From: Acinetobacter sp. WC-141
GTDB taxonomy: Bacteria > Pseudomonadota > Gammaproteobacteria > Pseudomonadales > Moraxellaceae
Direction of reading: 5' to 3'
NCBI RefSeq assembly: GCF_000313935.1
Contig: NZ_AMSS01000071.1
Location: forward strand, 1 to 38,699
Length of the DNA stretch: 38,699 nucleotides
Under the pieces are notes generated by a model that was given only the letters and a program-made list of their open reading frames with translations, was not told the DNA's origin and did not search any database. Both the position numbers and the translations under genes were made by a program. Below, piece by piece: positions 1-10,835 of the stretch; positions within the stretch are counted from its first letter, which is position 1, and every line of letters starts with the position of its first letter.

Positions 1-440
1 TTGCGGCAACAGCGGCAGATCCTGTGACTGGTCAGATTGTGATTCACGCTGAGGCTGTAGATGCACAAGGTAACGTAGATGTTGCAGATGCAGATGTAAC
101 CTTAACCATTGACACAACTCCACAAGATCTGATTACAGCGATCACGGTTCCTGAAGACTTAAATGGCGATGGTATCTTAAACGCTGCGGAACTTGGTACA
201 GACGGTACATTCAATGCACAAGTGGCATTGGGACCAGATGCAATCGATGGCACAGTGGTCAATGTTAACGGTACGAACTACACCGTAACAGCAACTGATC
301 TTGCAAATGGCTTTATCACAGCAACTCTTGCGGCAACAGCGGCAGATCCTGTGACTGGTCAGATTGTGATTCACGCTGAGGCTGTAGATGCACAAGGTAA
401 CGTAGATGCTGCTGATGCAGATGTAACAGTAACACTCGAT
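1..440 (+). repeat. Tandem 327-bp repeats in the adhesin gene
   Basis: The sequence at 1-81 recurs at 328-408 without a visible mismatch, giving a 327-bp (109-residue) period; the second copy diverges after about 410. Near identity in DNA as well as protein indicates recent duplication or ongoing homogenisation. More copies probably lie to the left of the window. Confidence 0.85.
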
Positions 441-3400
441 GTTACTCCACCAGATATCACTACAACTGTGTTAGCAATTGACTCAGTTACTGCTGATAAC
501 ATTCTGGATGCAACAGAGGCTGGCGGAACTGTGACCTTAACAGGTACGTTGACTAATATTCCTACAGATGCTGCAACAACAAATGTTGTGGTGACTGTAA
601 ATGGTGTTGACTATACTGCAACCGTAGATGCAGCAACGGGTCTTTGGACCGTTGATGTAGCTGGTAGTGGCCTTGCGCTGGATACAGACTTAACAGTTGA
701 TGCTAAAGCTACCTTCACAGACCTTGCTGGAAACAGTAGTACTCTTCAAGATACGCAAACTTATACTCTTGCAAGCTCTATTATTGCCTTTGATAACACT
801 GATACAGCAGTACTTGCACCTCAACCAGCTCTTGTGGGTAATGATGTAAGTCTAGGCAGTACTTCTTATTTAGTACTTACCTCTGTAGCAGGTTTAGACC
901 TTCAACTCGGTGGTAATTCTCTAGGATTTACTGTCGCTGCTGGCCATGAAGGTGATGTAACTTTCCAATATAGTGGCTTAATCGACGCAGCTGTACTTTC
1001 TGATTACAAGTTAGTAGTTCAGAAATTCAATACAACAACTAACCAGTGGGAATCTATACACGGTGATGCTGGTTCATCTTTAATTAGCTTGCACTTGTTA
1101 GGTATCGGTACAGGAAATGTTCCTGGTGCAGTCCTTGATGGTTTAGATGCTGGTCAATACCGTGCCTTCTTAGCCTACGATGGATTGTTAGGAATTGGCG
1201 TGTTAGGTACTCTTTCTGCCACTATGGATGATTATGACCTGTCTGTAGCCGGTGGATATGAAATTGGTAATGCCGAAGGTAACGTGATTACTGATCCTGA
1301 TCCAACAACAGGTCAAATCGATCAAGTAACCGCAGATACTTATGTTTCGTCAGTGAATGGTCATCCGATTGATGCTGATGGCGAAACATTTGCAGGTACT
1401 TACGGAACAATTACTTTCTATCAAGATGGTAGTTATGTTTATGTACCAAATGCAGATGGTTCTGGTGTAGGTCAAACTGATGTATTCACATATACGTTAA
1501 CTGACTCAGTAACAGGAGCAACAGGACAAGCTAATCTTAATATCGTGTTTGATTCGATTCGTGCAGCTGATAACCTTGTTGAGGTTGAACTCAATCCACA
1601 ATATCAATTGGTGGGTACAGAGACTGATTCAGCATTCTATGGCGTTCTATTGAATGTTGGAAATATTGTTGACTTACAACTACTCACTGTAGACACAGTT
1701 GACTTTAATATCGCTGCTGGTCAGGAAGGCGTTGCAACATTTAGCTTCAATAGCTTGATTGGTGCATCTGCCTTAGGTGACTACAATGTTGTGTTGCAAA
1801 AATACAATGATGTGACAGGACAATGGGAAGCGGTGAATGGTACAGGTGATCGTTCATTACTGAACTTGACCCTACTCGGTTCTACGCCAACTGCGCAAAT
1901 AGGTGGGCTTACAGAGGGTGAATATAGAGCATTCTTATCATTCAATGGCTTGGTAGGCGGAGCAGTAGCTGTAACATTAAACGGCAGTGTAGATGTTTAT
2001 AACCCTGGGGTTATTACTGGTTACGATGTCGTAGCAGCTCATGGCAACCTAATCTCTGATCCAAATACAAATGGTGATGTTGATATTGCTACACCTAACA
2101 GCATTATCAGCGAAGTGAATGGTATTGCAGTTGGTGCATCTCCAACTGAAATTGTCGGCACCCACGGTACTTTACTCATCTATGCAAATGGTGATTATAC
2201 CTATACGCCAAATGCGGATAGTGCTGGTTTAGGCCAAGTTGATCAATTTACCTATACCTTGTTAGACCCAGCTTCTAATACAACTTCACAAGCAACATTC
2301 TATGTACATCTAGATAGTAAAGTTGTGGATATGAATTGGAATGCAGCTGATCCATCGCAACCTGCTACTGTAACGATTACAGCAGTGGATGATGCAGTAA
2401 ATGCTGCAATTGCTGCTGAGCCTCATCTCATCGAAGATGACAGAGCATTGGGTAGTGCAACTTATCTTGCATTGTTATCGTTGGCCGGTATCAATCTACA
2501 AGCTCCTTTACCATTCGTGAATAGTACTGTGAACTTCAATGTAGGTGCTGGTGAAAATGGTACTGCAACCTTTAAATACAGCAGTTTAATTAATGAAGGC
2601 GCGCTTGGTGATTACCAACTCGTAGTTCAAAAATTCAATACTGTAACAAATCGTTGGGAGTCCATTACTGGTAGCAGTGAAGCTTCTTTACTGAACCTAA
2701 GCGTATTGGGTATCGGTGTGAACGCAACACCAGGCGTAGTTGTTGAGGGACTTGACGAAGGTCAATACCGTGCCTTTATGACTTATAACGGTCTATATGG
2801 TAAGAGTATCCTAGGTACCTTAACTGGTACGATGGATGTCTATGATCCAAATCAAATTGACTTTACTGGTCTAGCAACAGAAGGCAATGTGATTACCGGT
2901 CTTGGTGTAGGTACAAATGCCGATACAGTAACAGGCTTCACAATTGTTGATTCGGTTACTGTGAACAGTGTGACTACGAATGTTGATCCAAATACTGGCA
3001 CAATTATTCAAGGCCAATACGGTACGCTTCAAATATTCGCGAATGGTGATTACATCTATACGCCGAATAATAGCAGTGCGAACCTAGGTCAAGTTGATCA
3101 CTTCACTTATACCTTGTCTGATCCTCTGGGCGGTAACATAAGTGCAAGTCTAGACTTCACTATTGGCAACAGTGCGCCAGTAATTGCCGTAGATGATCTT
3201 GCTGTAGCAGTAATTAACCCTGAGTATCTGCAAATTGGCAACGATGTGGCTGTAGGCAGTACCACTTATCTAGCATTATTATCATTGACTGATAATTTTG
3301 ACTTCCAGGCAGGTGGACAAAGCGTCAACTTTACTCTGACTGATGCGACTTTAAATGATGTAACGTTTAACTACAGTGCGCTTATCAGTGCAAGCTTGTT

Positions 3401-6020
3401 AGCCGATTATGTTCTTGTAGTTCAAAAATTCGATACTGCAACAAATCAATGGGTAGCTGTGAATGGTACTGGAGATGCTGACTTACTCAGTCTTGCAGCC
3501 TTTGGTGGAAATTCGGTGACATTGGAAGGTCTAGCTGCTGGTCAATATAGAGCTTATATGACTTATGCTGGCGGTGGTGTCGGAGTTAGTCTGCTAGGTA
3601 CATTGTCAGTTCAAAAAGATGTATTTGATGCGACAAATATCACAGGCTACAGTACGCAAGTCGCTGAAGGTAACGTTATCCATGATGTTGGTCTAAATGG
3701 ACACGCAGATACTGCTTCTGGTTTCAGTACAGTGACTAGCGTTGACTTTAATGGCACGACATTTGCGGTTAATGCGACAGGTGTAACAACCATTATTGGT
3801 GACCACGGTACATTGTCAATCTACGCTAATGGTAATTACAGTTATCAACCAACTGGTGATGCTGCAAGCCTTGGACAAGTTGATCAGTTTACTTACACCT
3901 TGTCAGATGGTCTGAATACATCGCAAGCGACCTTGTATCTCCATATTGATAGCGATGCTGTCGATATGACTTGGAATACAAGTGACCCATCACAACCTGC
4001 TGACATCACAATTACTCCTGTAGATGCAATCGATAATGTGGCTTCTGCTGCTGTAGATATCGTGCCTCAAGGCGACCTTGGTGTAGCTGTAGGTTCTGCA
4101 ACTTATTTAGCACTGATAGGAATTACAGAAAACTTAAATGTTTCCTTGTTAGGAACCCCAAGTGTTGGATTTACGATTGCCTCTGGACATGAAGCTGATG
4201 TGACATTCGCATATGCTCCATTGCTTTCACTATCGTTGTTTAATGACTATAAAGTTGTTTTACAACAAAAAGGTGCTGATGGTGCTTGGCATAATATTGA
4301 CGGTGGTTCGAGTACCGGTTTACTCAATATTGGTTTACTAGGTAACGGTGGAATTGGTGTTACTGTTCCAGATCTAGGCCAAGGTGAATACCGAGCATTT
4401 ATGGTTTACACCGGATTGGGTGTAGGTATTCTAGGTACAATGAGTGTAGTGAAAGATGACTTCAATTACACAGTTGCTCCTACAAACAACGCTATCGTTG
4501 CCGATGGTAATGTATTGACTGATGATGTAACGACCTTAACTACACAGGTTTCAACTGTAACTTCTGAGGTTGTAGGTGCGTTACCACAAACTGTTGGAAC
4601 AGATACAGTTATAAACGGTGCATACGGTACATTGGTGATTTCTACAAATGGCCATTACACCTATACACCAAATACAACTGATGTAAGTGCAATTGGTAAA
4701 GTGGATTCATTCACTTACACAATCCGTGATGTATTAACAGGAGCAACTGATACAGCGACATTACATGTTCAAGTTGGTTCGCCAGATGTAACTATCGTAT
4801 GGGATGCTGCTAATCCAGCAAATGATGGCGTAGTACAGTTAACTGCTAACCCTGACCACGTTATAACCACTACAGATTTCTCAAATGCTGAGGATCTCCC
4901 GGTAGATGTGGTAAGCCCAGTAGTTTCTGTAAATCTCATTGGTTCTAATTCAGTATTCTCTGATCAGTTTGTAGTAGGAGCTGGAACAGTTGCTAATATT
5001 GATTTATCAGCGGTTTATACAGCACAACCTTTAGCAAGCTTATTACCGACAGTAAGTTATGTGATCCAAAGCTGGAATGGTACAGCGTGGGTGAATACAA
5101 TTTACTCAGGTTCTCAAACTGCTCTAGGAAGTGTGGCAACTATTCAAGCTGGTAGTGTTGCATTCCAAGACGCTGTTGAGCATTTAGCTGCAGGCACCTA
5201 CCGCGTACAATATACGTTAACAGGTGTTTCACTTGGAGCGACTTCACTAGATACGAATGTTTCTACGACCACAGTTCATCTAGATACTTATCGTTCAGAT
5301 TGGATCAGTGGAAATGTATTAGCAGGAGACAACATCGGTGGAGTAGCGGATACAGGCATCCTATCTCATGAGGGAGCTAAACTCCAAGTTTGGGATAATG
5401 CTCAAAGTGCGTATGTTGATGCAGTTGGACAAACAATCAATACTGGTAACGGTCTATTGATTATGCAATCAAATGGTGAATATGAGTACCGTCCAAATGA
5501 TGTGACTACAACCACACAATTGGCGTCTACAGATAGTATTGACTACAAGATTGTGTCTGTAACTGGCGGGGTTGAATCTCAATCAACATTAACGATTGAT
5601 TTGACTCATCCTGATTACAATCTACTTTATTCTAGTACTTCTGCGAATGATACATTCACTACAGGTACTGGTTCAGACACCGTGATTTACCAAGTGTTAA
5701 ATAATGTTGCTATAGGCAATGGAGGTAATACCGGTGGCAATGGCGTAGATACTTGGACTGACTTCCATGTTGGTAATGTTGCTACAGACAAACAAGCTGA
5801 TCTGATTGATATCAGAGGATTACTCGATGGAGCCCAAACAGACGCCAATATTGGAGAGTATTTAAATGTCACTGTAAGTGGTGGTAATACAACAATCCAG
5901 ATTGACCGTGATGGGTTAACAGGTTTATTCCCTGCAAATAACTTCACGACATTGTTAGTCTTACAAGGTGTTACTACAACAGAGAATGAGTTACTTAATA
6001 ATGGCCAAATTCTCTACTAA
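3..6020 (+). CDS. bap: Bap-like giant biofilm adhesin, C-terminal part (5' end outside window)
   Basis: This is the C-terminal ~2000 residues of a repetitive surface adhesin; the reading frame is already open at the window edge, so the start lies to the left. The visible part begins with ~109-residue Ig-like (Big-type) repeats to about 440, then one divergent Ig-like domain to about 770. Six modules of ~260-275 residues follow, starting near 780, 1556, 2377, 3180, 4011 and 4832. Each module has a beta-rich half (ADYxLVVQKFN, GQYRAFxxYxGL) and a VCBS/cadherin-like half ([17 protein letters not shown], FTYTLxD). The last ~130 residues contain GSDTVIYQV and an aliphatic tail ending ILY, as expected of a type I secretion target of the VCA0849 kind. 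Such proteins are secreted by a TolC-type exporter and mediate intercellular adhesion and biofilm maturation. Almost no Cys is visible. The symbol rests on architecture and expected Acinetobacter gene order. Confidence 0.85.
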   Translation, partial: AATAADPVTGQIVIHAEAVDAQGNVDVADADVTLTIDTTPQDLITAITVPEDLNGDGILNAAELGTDGTFNAQVALGPDAIDGTVVNVNGTNYTVTATDLANGFITATLAATAADPVTGQIVIHAEAVDAQGNVDAADADVTVTLDVTPPDITTTVLAIDSVTADNILDATEAGGTVTLTGTLTNIPTDAATTNVVVTVNGVDYTATVDAATGLWTVDVAGSGLALDTDLTVDAKATFTDLAGNSSTLQDTQTYTLASSIIAFDNTDTAVLAPQPALVGNDVSLGSTSYLVLTSVAGLDLQLGGNSLGFTVAAGHEGDVTFQYSGLIDAAVLSDYKLVVQKFNTTTNQWESIHGDAGSSLISLHLLGIGTGNVPGAVLDGLDAGQYRAFLAYDGLLGIGVLGTLSATMDDYDLSVAGGYEIGNAEGNVITDPDPTTGQIDQVTADTYVSSVNGHPIDADGETFAGTYGTITFYQDGSYVYVPNADGSGVGQTDVFTYTLTDSVTGATGQANLNIVFDSIRAADNLVEVELNPQYQLVGTETDSAFYGVLLNVGNIVDLQLLTVDTVDFNIAAGQEGVATFSFNSLIGASALGDYNVVLQKYNDVTGQWEAVNGTGDRSLLNLTLLGSTPTAQIGGLTEGEYRAFLSFNGLVGGAVAVTLNGSVDVYNPGVITGYDVVAAHGNLISDPNTNGDVDIATPNSIISEVNGIAVGASPTEIVGTHGTLLIYANGDYTYTPNADSAGLGQVDQFTYTLLDPASNTTSQATFYVHLDSKVVDMNWNAADPSQPATVTITAVDDAVNAAIAAEPHLIEDDRALGSATYLALLSLAGINLQAPLPFVNSTVNFNVGAGENGTATFKYSSLINEGALGDYQLVVQKFNTVTNRWESITGSSEASLLNLSVLGIGVNATPGVVVEGLDEGQYRAFMTYNGLYGKSILGTLTGTMDVYDPNQIDFTGLATEGNVITGLGVGTNADTVTGFTIVDSVTVNSVTTNVDPNTGTIIQGQYGTLQIFANGDYIYTPNNSSANLGQVDHFTYTLSDPLGGNISASLDFTIGNSAPVIAVDDLAVAVINPEYLQIGNDVAVGSTTYLALLSLTDNFDFQAGGQSVNFTLTDATLNDVTFNYSALISASLLADYVLVVQKFDTATNQWVAVNGTGDADLLSLAAFGGNSVTLEGLAAGQYRAYMTYAGGGVGVSLLGTLSVQKDVFDATNITGYSTQVAEGNVIHDVGLNGHADTASGFSTVTSVDFNGTTFAVNATGVTTIIGDHGTLSIYANGNYSYQPTGDAASLGQVDQFTYTLSDGLNTSQATLYLHIDSDAVDMTWNTSDPSQPADITITPVDAIDNVASAAVDIVPQGDLGVAVGSATYLALIGITENLNVSLLGTPSVGFTIASGHEADVTFAYAPLLSLSLFNDYKVVLQQKGADGAWHNIDGGSSTGLLNIGLLGNGGIGVTVPDLGQGEYRAFMVYTGLGVGILGTMSVVKDDFNYTVAPTNNAIVADGNVLTDDVTTLTTQVSTVTSEVVGALPQTVGTDTVINGAYGTLVISTNGHYTYTPNTTDVSAIGKVDSFTYTIRDVLTGATDTATLHVQVGSPDVTIVWDAANPANDGVVQLTANPDHVITTTDFSNAEDLPVDVVSPVVSVNLIGSNSVFSDQFVVGAGTVANIDLSAVYTAQPLASLLPTVSYVIQSWNGTAWVNTIYSGSQTALGSVATIQAGSVAFQDAVEHLAAGTYRVQYTLTGVSLGATSLDTNVSTTTVHLDTYRSDWISGNVLAGDNIGGVADTGILSHEGAKLQVWDNAQSAYVDAVGQTINTGNGLLIMQSNGEYEYRPNDVTTTTQLASTDSIDYKIVSVTGGVESQSTLTIDLTHPDYNLLYSSTSANDTFTTGTGSDTVIYQVLNNVAIGNGGNTGGNGVDTWTDFHVGNVATDKQADLIDIRGLLDGAQTDANIGEYLNVTVSGGNTTIQIDRDGLTGLFPANNFTTLLVLQGVTTTENELLNNGQILY

Positions 6021-6041
6021 TAGATCATTAACCAAATAAAG

Positions 6042-6067
6042 AAAAAGAGCCTTCGGGCTCTTTTTTT
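6042..6067 (+). terminator. Rho-independent terminator of the adhesin gene
   Basis: GAGCC-TTCG-GGCTC is a GC-rich stem on a stable UUCG tetraloop, extended by flanking A and T runs and followed by a T tract, 22 bp after the adhesin stop codon. It separates the adhesin from the next two-gene unit. Confidence 0.9.
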
Positions 6068-6107
6068 ATGTTTAAACAATACGTTAACTTAGCTTTTAGC
6101 GTGTTCA

Positions 6108-6116
6108 TGCTATGAT
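6108..6116 (+). promoter_or_regulatory. Candidate extended -10 promoter for the toroid/capA pair
   Basis: TGCTATGAT fits an extended -10 element (TGn followed by TATGAT) between the adhesin terminator and the GTG start at 6167. The hexamer 17 bp upstream (CTTAGC) is a poor -35, as is common for extended -10 promoters. Predicted by eye only. Confidence 0.4.
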
Positions 6117-6166
6117 GTATTGAAAATTTTATAGAACAACAAATAACGGATAGGGACTAAATTCGA

Positions 6167-7822
6167 GTGACAGCATTTTTACATTTCCAAAGACAACTGA
6201 ACCTTTGGTTAGAACAAGTTGTTCAGCACCTTCCGAGTCTTAAACAGGATATTATTTTATTTTTATCTTATGGCCCTAAAGACCAAAGATGTAACGTATG
6301 GCACAGTGAAAAAACAAGCTTTTCACAAGCGAAAATACAATTATTAGATTTTATGAATGACCAGTTTGCACAGGAATCGCTTACTGATTATATAAAAATT
6401 GATATTGCATATAACTTGGCGAAACACGCTTGGAAAGAATTAGAGCAGCAGGTCCATCATCAATTTCACAACAATCACTACCGTAAAGGCATTGGATTTG
6501 ATGAACACTGTTCAGTGGCTTTTCTTGAACAAGAAATTTATGGAAAAGCAATTATTCGAGGTTTGAGCTATGACAAGCCAAACTTTTTTGATGAAACAAA
6601 TCTGAATTATGCAATTAAGCAAAAATATAACGCTACAAAACCACAGATTAGACTACAAGAGCTACATGACGTTTGGACCTTTGATACCTATGCAGTATTT
6701 TATGAAAATGAACAGTTCATTAATTTAGCTAGTCGTGATGATGCAAATGGAATTAGAGGAATTTCAAACAATAAAAAACAGCATTTTCAGCAGTTAATAG
6801 AACAAAACTCAGCATTCTTACATGATCAGATTCAAGAAAATGGCAAATTTATTTATGGTTATTTTTCTGCCTATGATCGTGACATTCGTAACTATAATAC
6901 GGTACGCCACTGTACCTCAGTATATGCCTTACTAGAAACATTTGAAGTGCAGAGTAAACCAGAATATTGGCCCAAAATACATGCTGCTATTCAATATGCT
7001 CTTACCAACTTTTATAAAGAAAAAGATTCAGAAACTGCCTTTATGATTGACGGTAAAGAAGGGGAGTATGAAATTAAATTAGGTGCCAATGCGGCCGCTA
7101 TTTTAATGTTAACTAAATATCAAGAAATCACCCAAAAAACTGATTATCAAAAATATGCAGAAAAACTCGCAAATGGTATTTTAAAGCTAGTAGATTCGAA
7201 TGGATCTACAACTCATGTATTAAATTATCCAGATTATGATTTAAAAGAAAAATTCAGAATTATTTATTATGATGGCGAAGCTGCTTTAGCTTTATTAAGG
7301 TTATATCAAATTAATCAAAATTCTAGTTTATTAGAAACTGTTAAATTAATGTTTGAATATTTTATTAAAAATAGATATGAAAAATATCATGATCATTGGT
7401 TAAGTTATTGCACAAATGAACTCACAAAAATATGCCCTGAGGATAAATATTTTATTTTTGGTTTAAATAATTATTTAAAACATTTTATTTTTATTCGAAA
7501 TCGAAAAACGACCTATGCAACTTTATTAGAAATGTTAATGGCTGCTTATAAAATGGTGAGTCGCTTAAAAGAGCAGGGGCGCACAGCACTTTTTGAGCAG
7601 GCTTATATGCCTGAGCTTCAAAAGCTAATTGAGTTTAGAGCAGATTTTCAAACCACAGGATTTTTTTATCCCGAAATGGCTATGTATATGGCACGGCCAG
7701 ATAAAATCTTACATGCATTTTATATTCGGCACGACCGTTTTCGAGTACGGATTGATGACCAAGAACATAACTTATCGGGTTACATTGCTTACGTTAAAGA
7801 TTACAAGGGTGATGAGCCATGA
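6167..7822 (+). CDS. Uncharacterised protein, putative (alpha/alpha) toroid glycosidase-like fold
   Basis: A 551-residue protein with no signal peptide or obvious membrane segment, so probably cytoplasmic. The N-terminal ~180 residues resemble nothing I can name. From about 240 there are repeated helical hairpins with motifs such as NTVRHCTSVYALLE, YEIKLGANAAAILML and IIYYDGEAALALLRLYQ, which suggest a six-hairpin or lanthionine-synthetase-like toroid. The substrate is unknown. It starts at GTG, since no ATG with a better ribosome site is near; an AGGGA lies about 11 bases upstream. It overlaps the CapA-like gene by 4 bp (ATGA), so the two are almost certainly co-translated. The stretch from about 7200 to 7550 is markedly richer in A+T than the flanking genes, which may indicate acquisition. 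Function inside a surface-polymer or peptide-modifying pathway is inferred from the partner alone. Confidence 0.75.
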   Translation: MTAFLHFQRQLNLWLEQVVQHLPSLKQDIILFLSYGPKDQRCNVWHSEKTSFSQAKIQLLDFMNDQFAQESLTDYIKIDIAYNLAKHAWKELEQQVHHQFHNNHYRKGIGFDEHCSVAFLEQEIYGKAIIRGLSYDKPNFFDETNLNYAIKQKYNATKPQIRLQELHDVWTFDTYAVFYENEQFINLASRDDANGIRGISNNKKQHFQQLIEQNSAFLHDQIQENGKFIYGYFSAYDRDIRNYNTVRHCTSVYALLETFEVQSKPEYWPKIHAAIQYALTNFYKEKDSETAFMIDGKEGEYEIKLGANAAAILMLTKYQEITQKTDYQKYAEKLANGILKLVDSNGSTTHVLNYPDYDLKEKFRIIYYDGEAALALLRLYQINQNSSLLETVKLMFEYFIKNRYEKYHDHWLSYCTNELTKICPEDKYFIFGLNNYLKHFIFIRNRKTTYATLLEMLMAAYKMVSRLKEQGRTALFEQAYMPELQKLIEFRADFQTTGFFYPEMAMYMARPDKILHAFYIRHDRFRVRIDDQEHNLSGYIAYVKDYKGDEP

Positions 7823-9549
7823 AGTATCAACCCGTTGAGATCAAGCTATTAGCATATATCGACACTAAAAATTTTGATGAAGCTTTATGGCAATTCGAAT
7901 TTGACGATGATATTTCAACACTACTGCTAATCGACTATGCATTAGAGCAATTCCAACAAAAAAATATACAGGCTCAAGATGTTTATGTTGTACCAGAACA
8001 CCTATCTGAGCAAGTTGGTCAGCAAAAGCTAGGCCTAAAGCCCTCTGATCATTACACCTTTAGTGAACTATTGCAGTTCTTAATTTTTACCCAAGCAGCA
8101 GATGTAAAAGATGCTTTAAGCAATATGCTTTGCAGTACCATTGAACAGACAAATTTAGTTTTATTAAAAAGAGCAGCTACCTATAATTTAAATTTCAAAA
8201 AAGAAAGTACACACAACCAGTTAAGATATTTGTTTTTATTAGTCAGACATATTTATTCCTATCCAGCTGAAATCAGAAAACAATTCTTTGTAAAAGAGCT
8301 GAATTTTAAAGGAAAGTCTTATCACCCTCAGACACCATTAATGGCAAAGAATGTAGTAGAAGTTTTATATCTTTCTAATTCATTTAGAACAGTTTATTTG
8401 ACGTTCTTTGAGGAAAATCAGACCATTGGTTTCTTTTCATTTTTAGATGATATTCACCGAATTGAACACTTAGTTCCTTACTATCACTGCTTCCAAGACC
8501 AGAATGTAAAACCTAAAGTTTGCTCTACCCAAAGCGGTATTATCAACATTTTAGGAGATTCTTATTTTGGGGAAGTCTACACTGAAAAACGTAAGGCTAG
8601 AGCAGAAACAGATGCATTACAACAATATGGGTACAGTTATTCATTCGACAATATAAAAGCTTTTTTAGGGGAAAATGACGTAAATATTGCTAACTTTGAA
8701 GCAGTTTTTTCTTTAGAAAACCAATCACCCTTAACACATAAAAAGCCATTTATTCTTAAAGCTGATGCTGAAAAAACATTAGCAGAATTTAAAAATATTC
8801 ATCTTAACCATGTTGTGTTGGCTAATAACCACCTAAAAGATTATGGCGATGAAGGGCTGGCCTATACATTAAAGCAATTTGATCAGGCCAATATTTCTTA
8901 TATTGGTGCAGGCTCAAATCAAAAAGATGCCCATAGCTACTTTGAAATCGCTTTTAATAACAAACAGTACGCTATTTTTAATGGCTATTGGCACAGAGAC
9001 ACTGCCTATCTAGATTATGATTTTTATGCATTAGGCCATAAGAGTGGAGTCGGTTGTTTAAATGGAGTCTTACTTGAACAAATTGTTCGTTATAAGCTGA
9101 CTTATCCTGAACATAAAGTTATTGTGATTTGTCATTGGGGCATCGATTTTAAGCCCATTACAAAAGAGCAGAGTAAGCTTGCTGAGATTCTAACTCAAGC
9201 GGGTGCTGACCTTGTTATCGGCCATGGCGCTCATACTATCCAACCAATTAAAGTGATTAATCAGAAGCCAGTAGTATTTGGTATTGGCAATGCGGTCTTT
9301 AATAGTAATGGCGAATATGACAAACACAGTGCTTTGCCGTATGGGTGTATAGCACGGCTAGATTTGTCCAAAGATCGACTGCGTTTATATCCGATCTATA
9401 CCAATAATTTGAAAACATTTTGGCAGCCTTATCCAGTCAATGAGGAAGAATTTTCAAAGGCCAGCAGTTATATGACTTCATTACTGAGCCAAGAAAATTA
9501 TTTTGGGGCACAAGATAATCTAGGTTTTTATATCGAACTGAGTTTTTAA
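7819..9549 (+). CDS. CapA/PgsA-family (PGA_cap) metallophosphatase-like protein
   Basis: A 576-residue protein. The second half, from about residue 240, is a PGA_cap domain: GDSYFGEVY at its start, NFEAVFS, VLANNHLKDYGDEG, VIVICHWGIDF and GADLVIGHGAHTIQPI, with the Asn-His and His-x-His positions expected of the calcineurin-like fold, then FGIGNAVFNSNG. Characterised CapA/PgsA proteins act in poly-gamma-glutamate capsule synthesis or export and carry an N-terminal membrane anchor. This one has no anchor; instead it has ~235 residues of unrecognised sequence. No capB or capC ligase genes are next to it, so a true poly-gamma-glutamate pathway is not supported here. It is translationally coupled to the upstream toroid-like gene by an ATGA overlap. 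The fold assignment is firm; the biological role is open. Confidence 0.85.
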   Translation: MKYQPVEIKLLAYIDTKNFDEALWQFEFDDDISTLLLIDYALEQFQQKNIQAQDVYVVPEHLSEQVGQQKLGLKPSDHYTFSELLQFLIFTQAADVKDALSNMLCSTIEQTNLVLLKRAATYNLNFKKESTHNQLRYLFLLVRHIYSYPAEIRKQFFVKELNFKGKSYHPQTPLMAKNVVEVLYLSNSFRTVYLTFFEENQTIGFFSFLDDIHRIEHLVPYYHCFQDQNVKPKVCSTQSGIINILGDSYFGEVYTEKRKARAETDALQQYGYSYSFDNIKAFLGENDVNIANFEAVFSLENQSPLTHKKPFILKADAEKTLAEFKNIHLNHVVLANNHLKDYGDEGLAYTLKQFDQANISYIGAGSNQKDAHSYFEIAFNNKQYAIFNGYWHRDTAYLDYDFYALGHKSGVGCLNGVLLEQIVRYKLTYPEHKVIVICHWGIDFKPITKEQSKLAEILTQAGADLVIGHGAHTIQPIKVINQKPVVFGIGNAVFNSNGEYDKHSALPYGCIARLDLSKDRLRLYPIYTNNLKTFWQPYPVNEEEFSKASSYMTSLLSQENYFGAQDNLGFYIELSF

Positions 9550-9554
9550 AACCT

Positions 9555-10269
9555 TTATGGATAACGTTGATAATTTTCTATAATTGTTTGAAGCTGTACG
9601 GGCGTAAAACCTAAATTTCTGAGTCCACCACTACCACGCTTGCATTCGGCACTTGCCATGATGTTTGTTGGTGTACGTTTTGTCGCATTCGGCACACAAA
9701 CATGTTTTAATCCAAATACATGGCCCATTTCATGTACGCTGCCAGCCTGAATATTAATTGAGGCGGTTCCAGTCCAATAAAATAAAAGGCTGACCATTAT
9801 TGCGAAATGCTCTACTTGTTACATCTTCAAATTTCCACTTAGTCGAATAAGCATCATAAATGAAAACAATCACTTCTTTGCTGGCAGTTCGTTTAGGAAA
9901 GCAGGTATTTACACTTGCAGGAATAGTTTCAGTAGAGATCGGGTAGGGTTGATTAATCTGTTGCTTTAAATCGCAATGTAATTTTGAAAACTCTTCGTAA
10001 GGGATGTAACGGTGTAATTTGAACTTAAAAATCTTATTATTTTTATCATCTACATAATATTTATTTAATATTTTAATTTCCTTACGCATCTGCTGATAAT
10101 TATCAAACTTTGTTGCTTCTGGAGAATTAGTAGTAAAAACAAAAGTGACAGGAACGATAGGACGGCCATCTATGGATACTTTAGCTACTTCTCCTGAAGG
10201 AACAGGGAGACGAGTAGTACAAGAAACGCATAATAGAGTTCCAGTAACGACTATTAATATTTTTTTCAT
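9555..10269 (-). pseudogene. Frameshifted metzincin-type (matrixin-like) zinc protease lipoprotein
   Basis: Two minus-strand reading frames together make one secreted metalloprotease. The 5' part starts at ATG 10269, behind a GAGGGA site, with a signal sequence MKKILIVVTGTLLCVSC that resembles a lipoprotein signal; the residue at -3 is not ideal. It ends soon after FILLDW in a stop. The 3' part continues one frame over with TGTASINIQAGS, then HEMGHVFGLKH, a full metzincin zinc motif (HExxHxxGxxH), and an IMA Met-turn. The switch lies in the T/A-rich run at about 9776-9788 and needs a +1 (or -2) change, so it does not match an ordinary -1 slippery site. The upstream ATG at 10302 was rejected because it precedes the ribosome site. 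It is either a pseudogene or an assembly error; the intact gene would encode about 238 residues. Confidence 0.75.
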
Positions 10270-10338
10270 GCAGATTTCCCTCAAGCCCACCTTGGATTGC
10301 ATTTAGTTTTAGTCAAAATTTTTTATATGATATGAATT

Positions 10339-10680
10339 ATGTCAATTTTTATGGAGTCCATTTTGACAACTCAGTATGAACTACATCGGCAGATTTTAGA
10401 AGTCATTGCTTTGATTCCTTACGGAAAAGTTGCAACTTATGGGCAAGTGGCTCGTATGGCAGGCTTACCTAAACATGCGAGACTGGTTGGTTATGTTTTA
10501 AAACATCTCGAAGCAGATCACCAAGTTCCTTGGTATCGGGTTATTAATTCTCAAGGCAAAATTAGCCTAAGTAAATTTAATAAAAAGGGTGAAAATGTTC
10601 AACAGTTAAAACTGGAAGCTGAAGGAATCTATTTATTAAATGGCAAAGTAAACTTAAAGCAATTTGCTTGGCAGCCTTAA
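10339..10680 (+). CDS. Alkyltransferase-like protein (MGMT/ATL family)
   Basis: A 113-residue single-domain protein of the O6-alkylguanine methyltransferase fold: IPYGKVATYGQVARMAG (helix-turn-helix) and VGYVLKH, then PWYRVI where active MGMT enzymes have PCHRV. The reactive cysteine is replaced by tryptophan, the hallmark of ATL proteins. These bind O6-alkylguanine without removing the alkyl group and pass the lesion to nucleotide excision repair. A second in-frame ATG lies at 10351; the conserved region begins after both, so the exact start is uncertain. It is transcribed divergently from the broken protease gene, with only 69 bp between them that must hold both promoters (TATGAT near 10326 is a possible -10). 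Confidence 0.9.
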   Translation: MSIFMESILTTQYELHRQILEVIALIPYGKVATYGQVARMAGLPKHARLVGYVLKHLEADHQVPWYRVINSQGKISLSKFNKKGENVQQLKLEAEGIYLLNGKVNLKQFAWQP

Positions 10681-10798
10681 TGTTTATATTAGAGAGTAAA
10701 TATAAGAGAATAATAAGTAGATGAATACGACGACATTACTTTTTAGCTTGATCGCACATAATAGGGCGTTTCAGCTTAATCTTTTAGAAAATAATTAC

Positions 10799-10824
10799 CT
10801 ATCTTGCTCAATTTAGCCAGATAG
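10799..10824 (-). terminator. Inverted repeat downstream of the UspA gene
   Basis: CTATCTTGCT and AGCCAGATAG form a 10-bp stem with one mismatch and a 6-nt loop, just past the UspA stop on the minus strand. The T run after it is weak, so it may be an imperfect terminator or a transcript-end structure. The rest of 10681-10835 shows nothing recognisable. Confidence 0.4.
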
Positions 10825-10835
10825 GCAGCCTTATT

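Noticed and set aside
9776..9788. Programmed ribosomal frameshifting in the metzincin gene
   Set aside because: The needed shift is +1 (or -2), while the T/A run resembles a -1 slippery site at best, and no stimulatory structure is evident. A mutation or sequence error is simpler.
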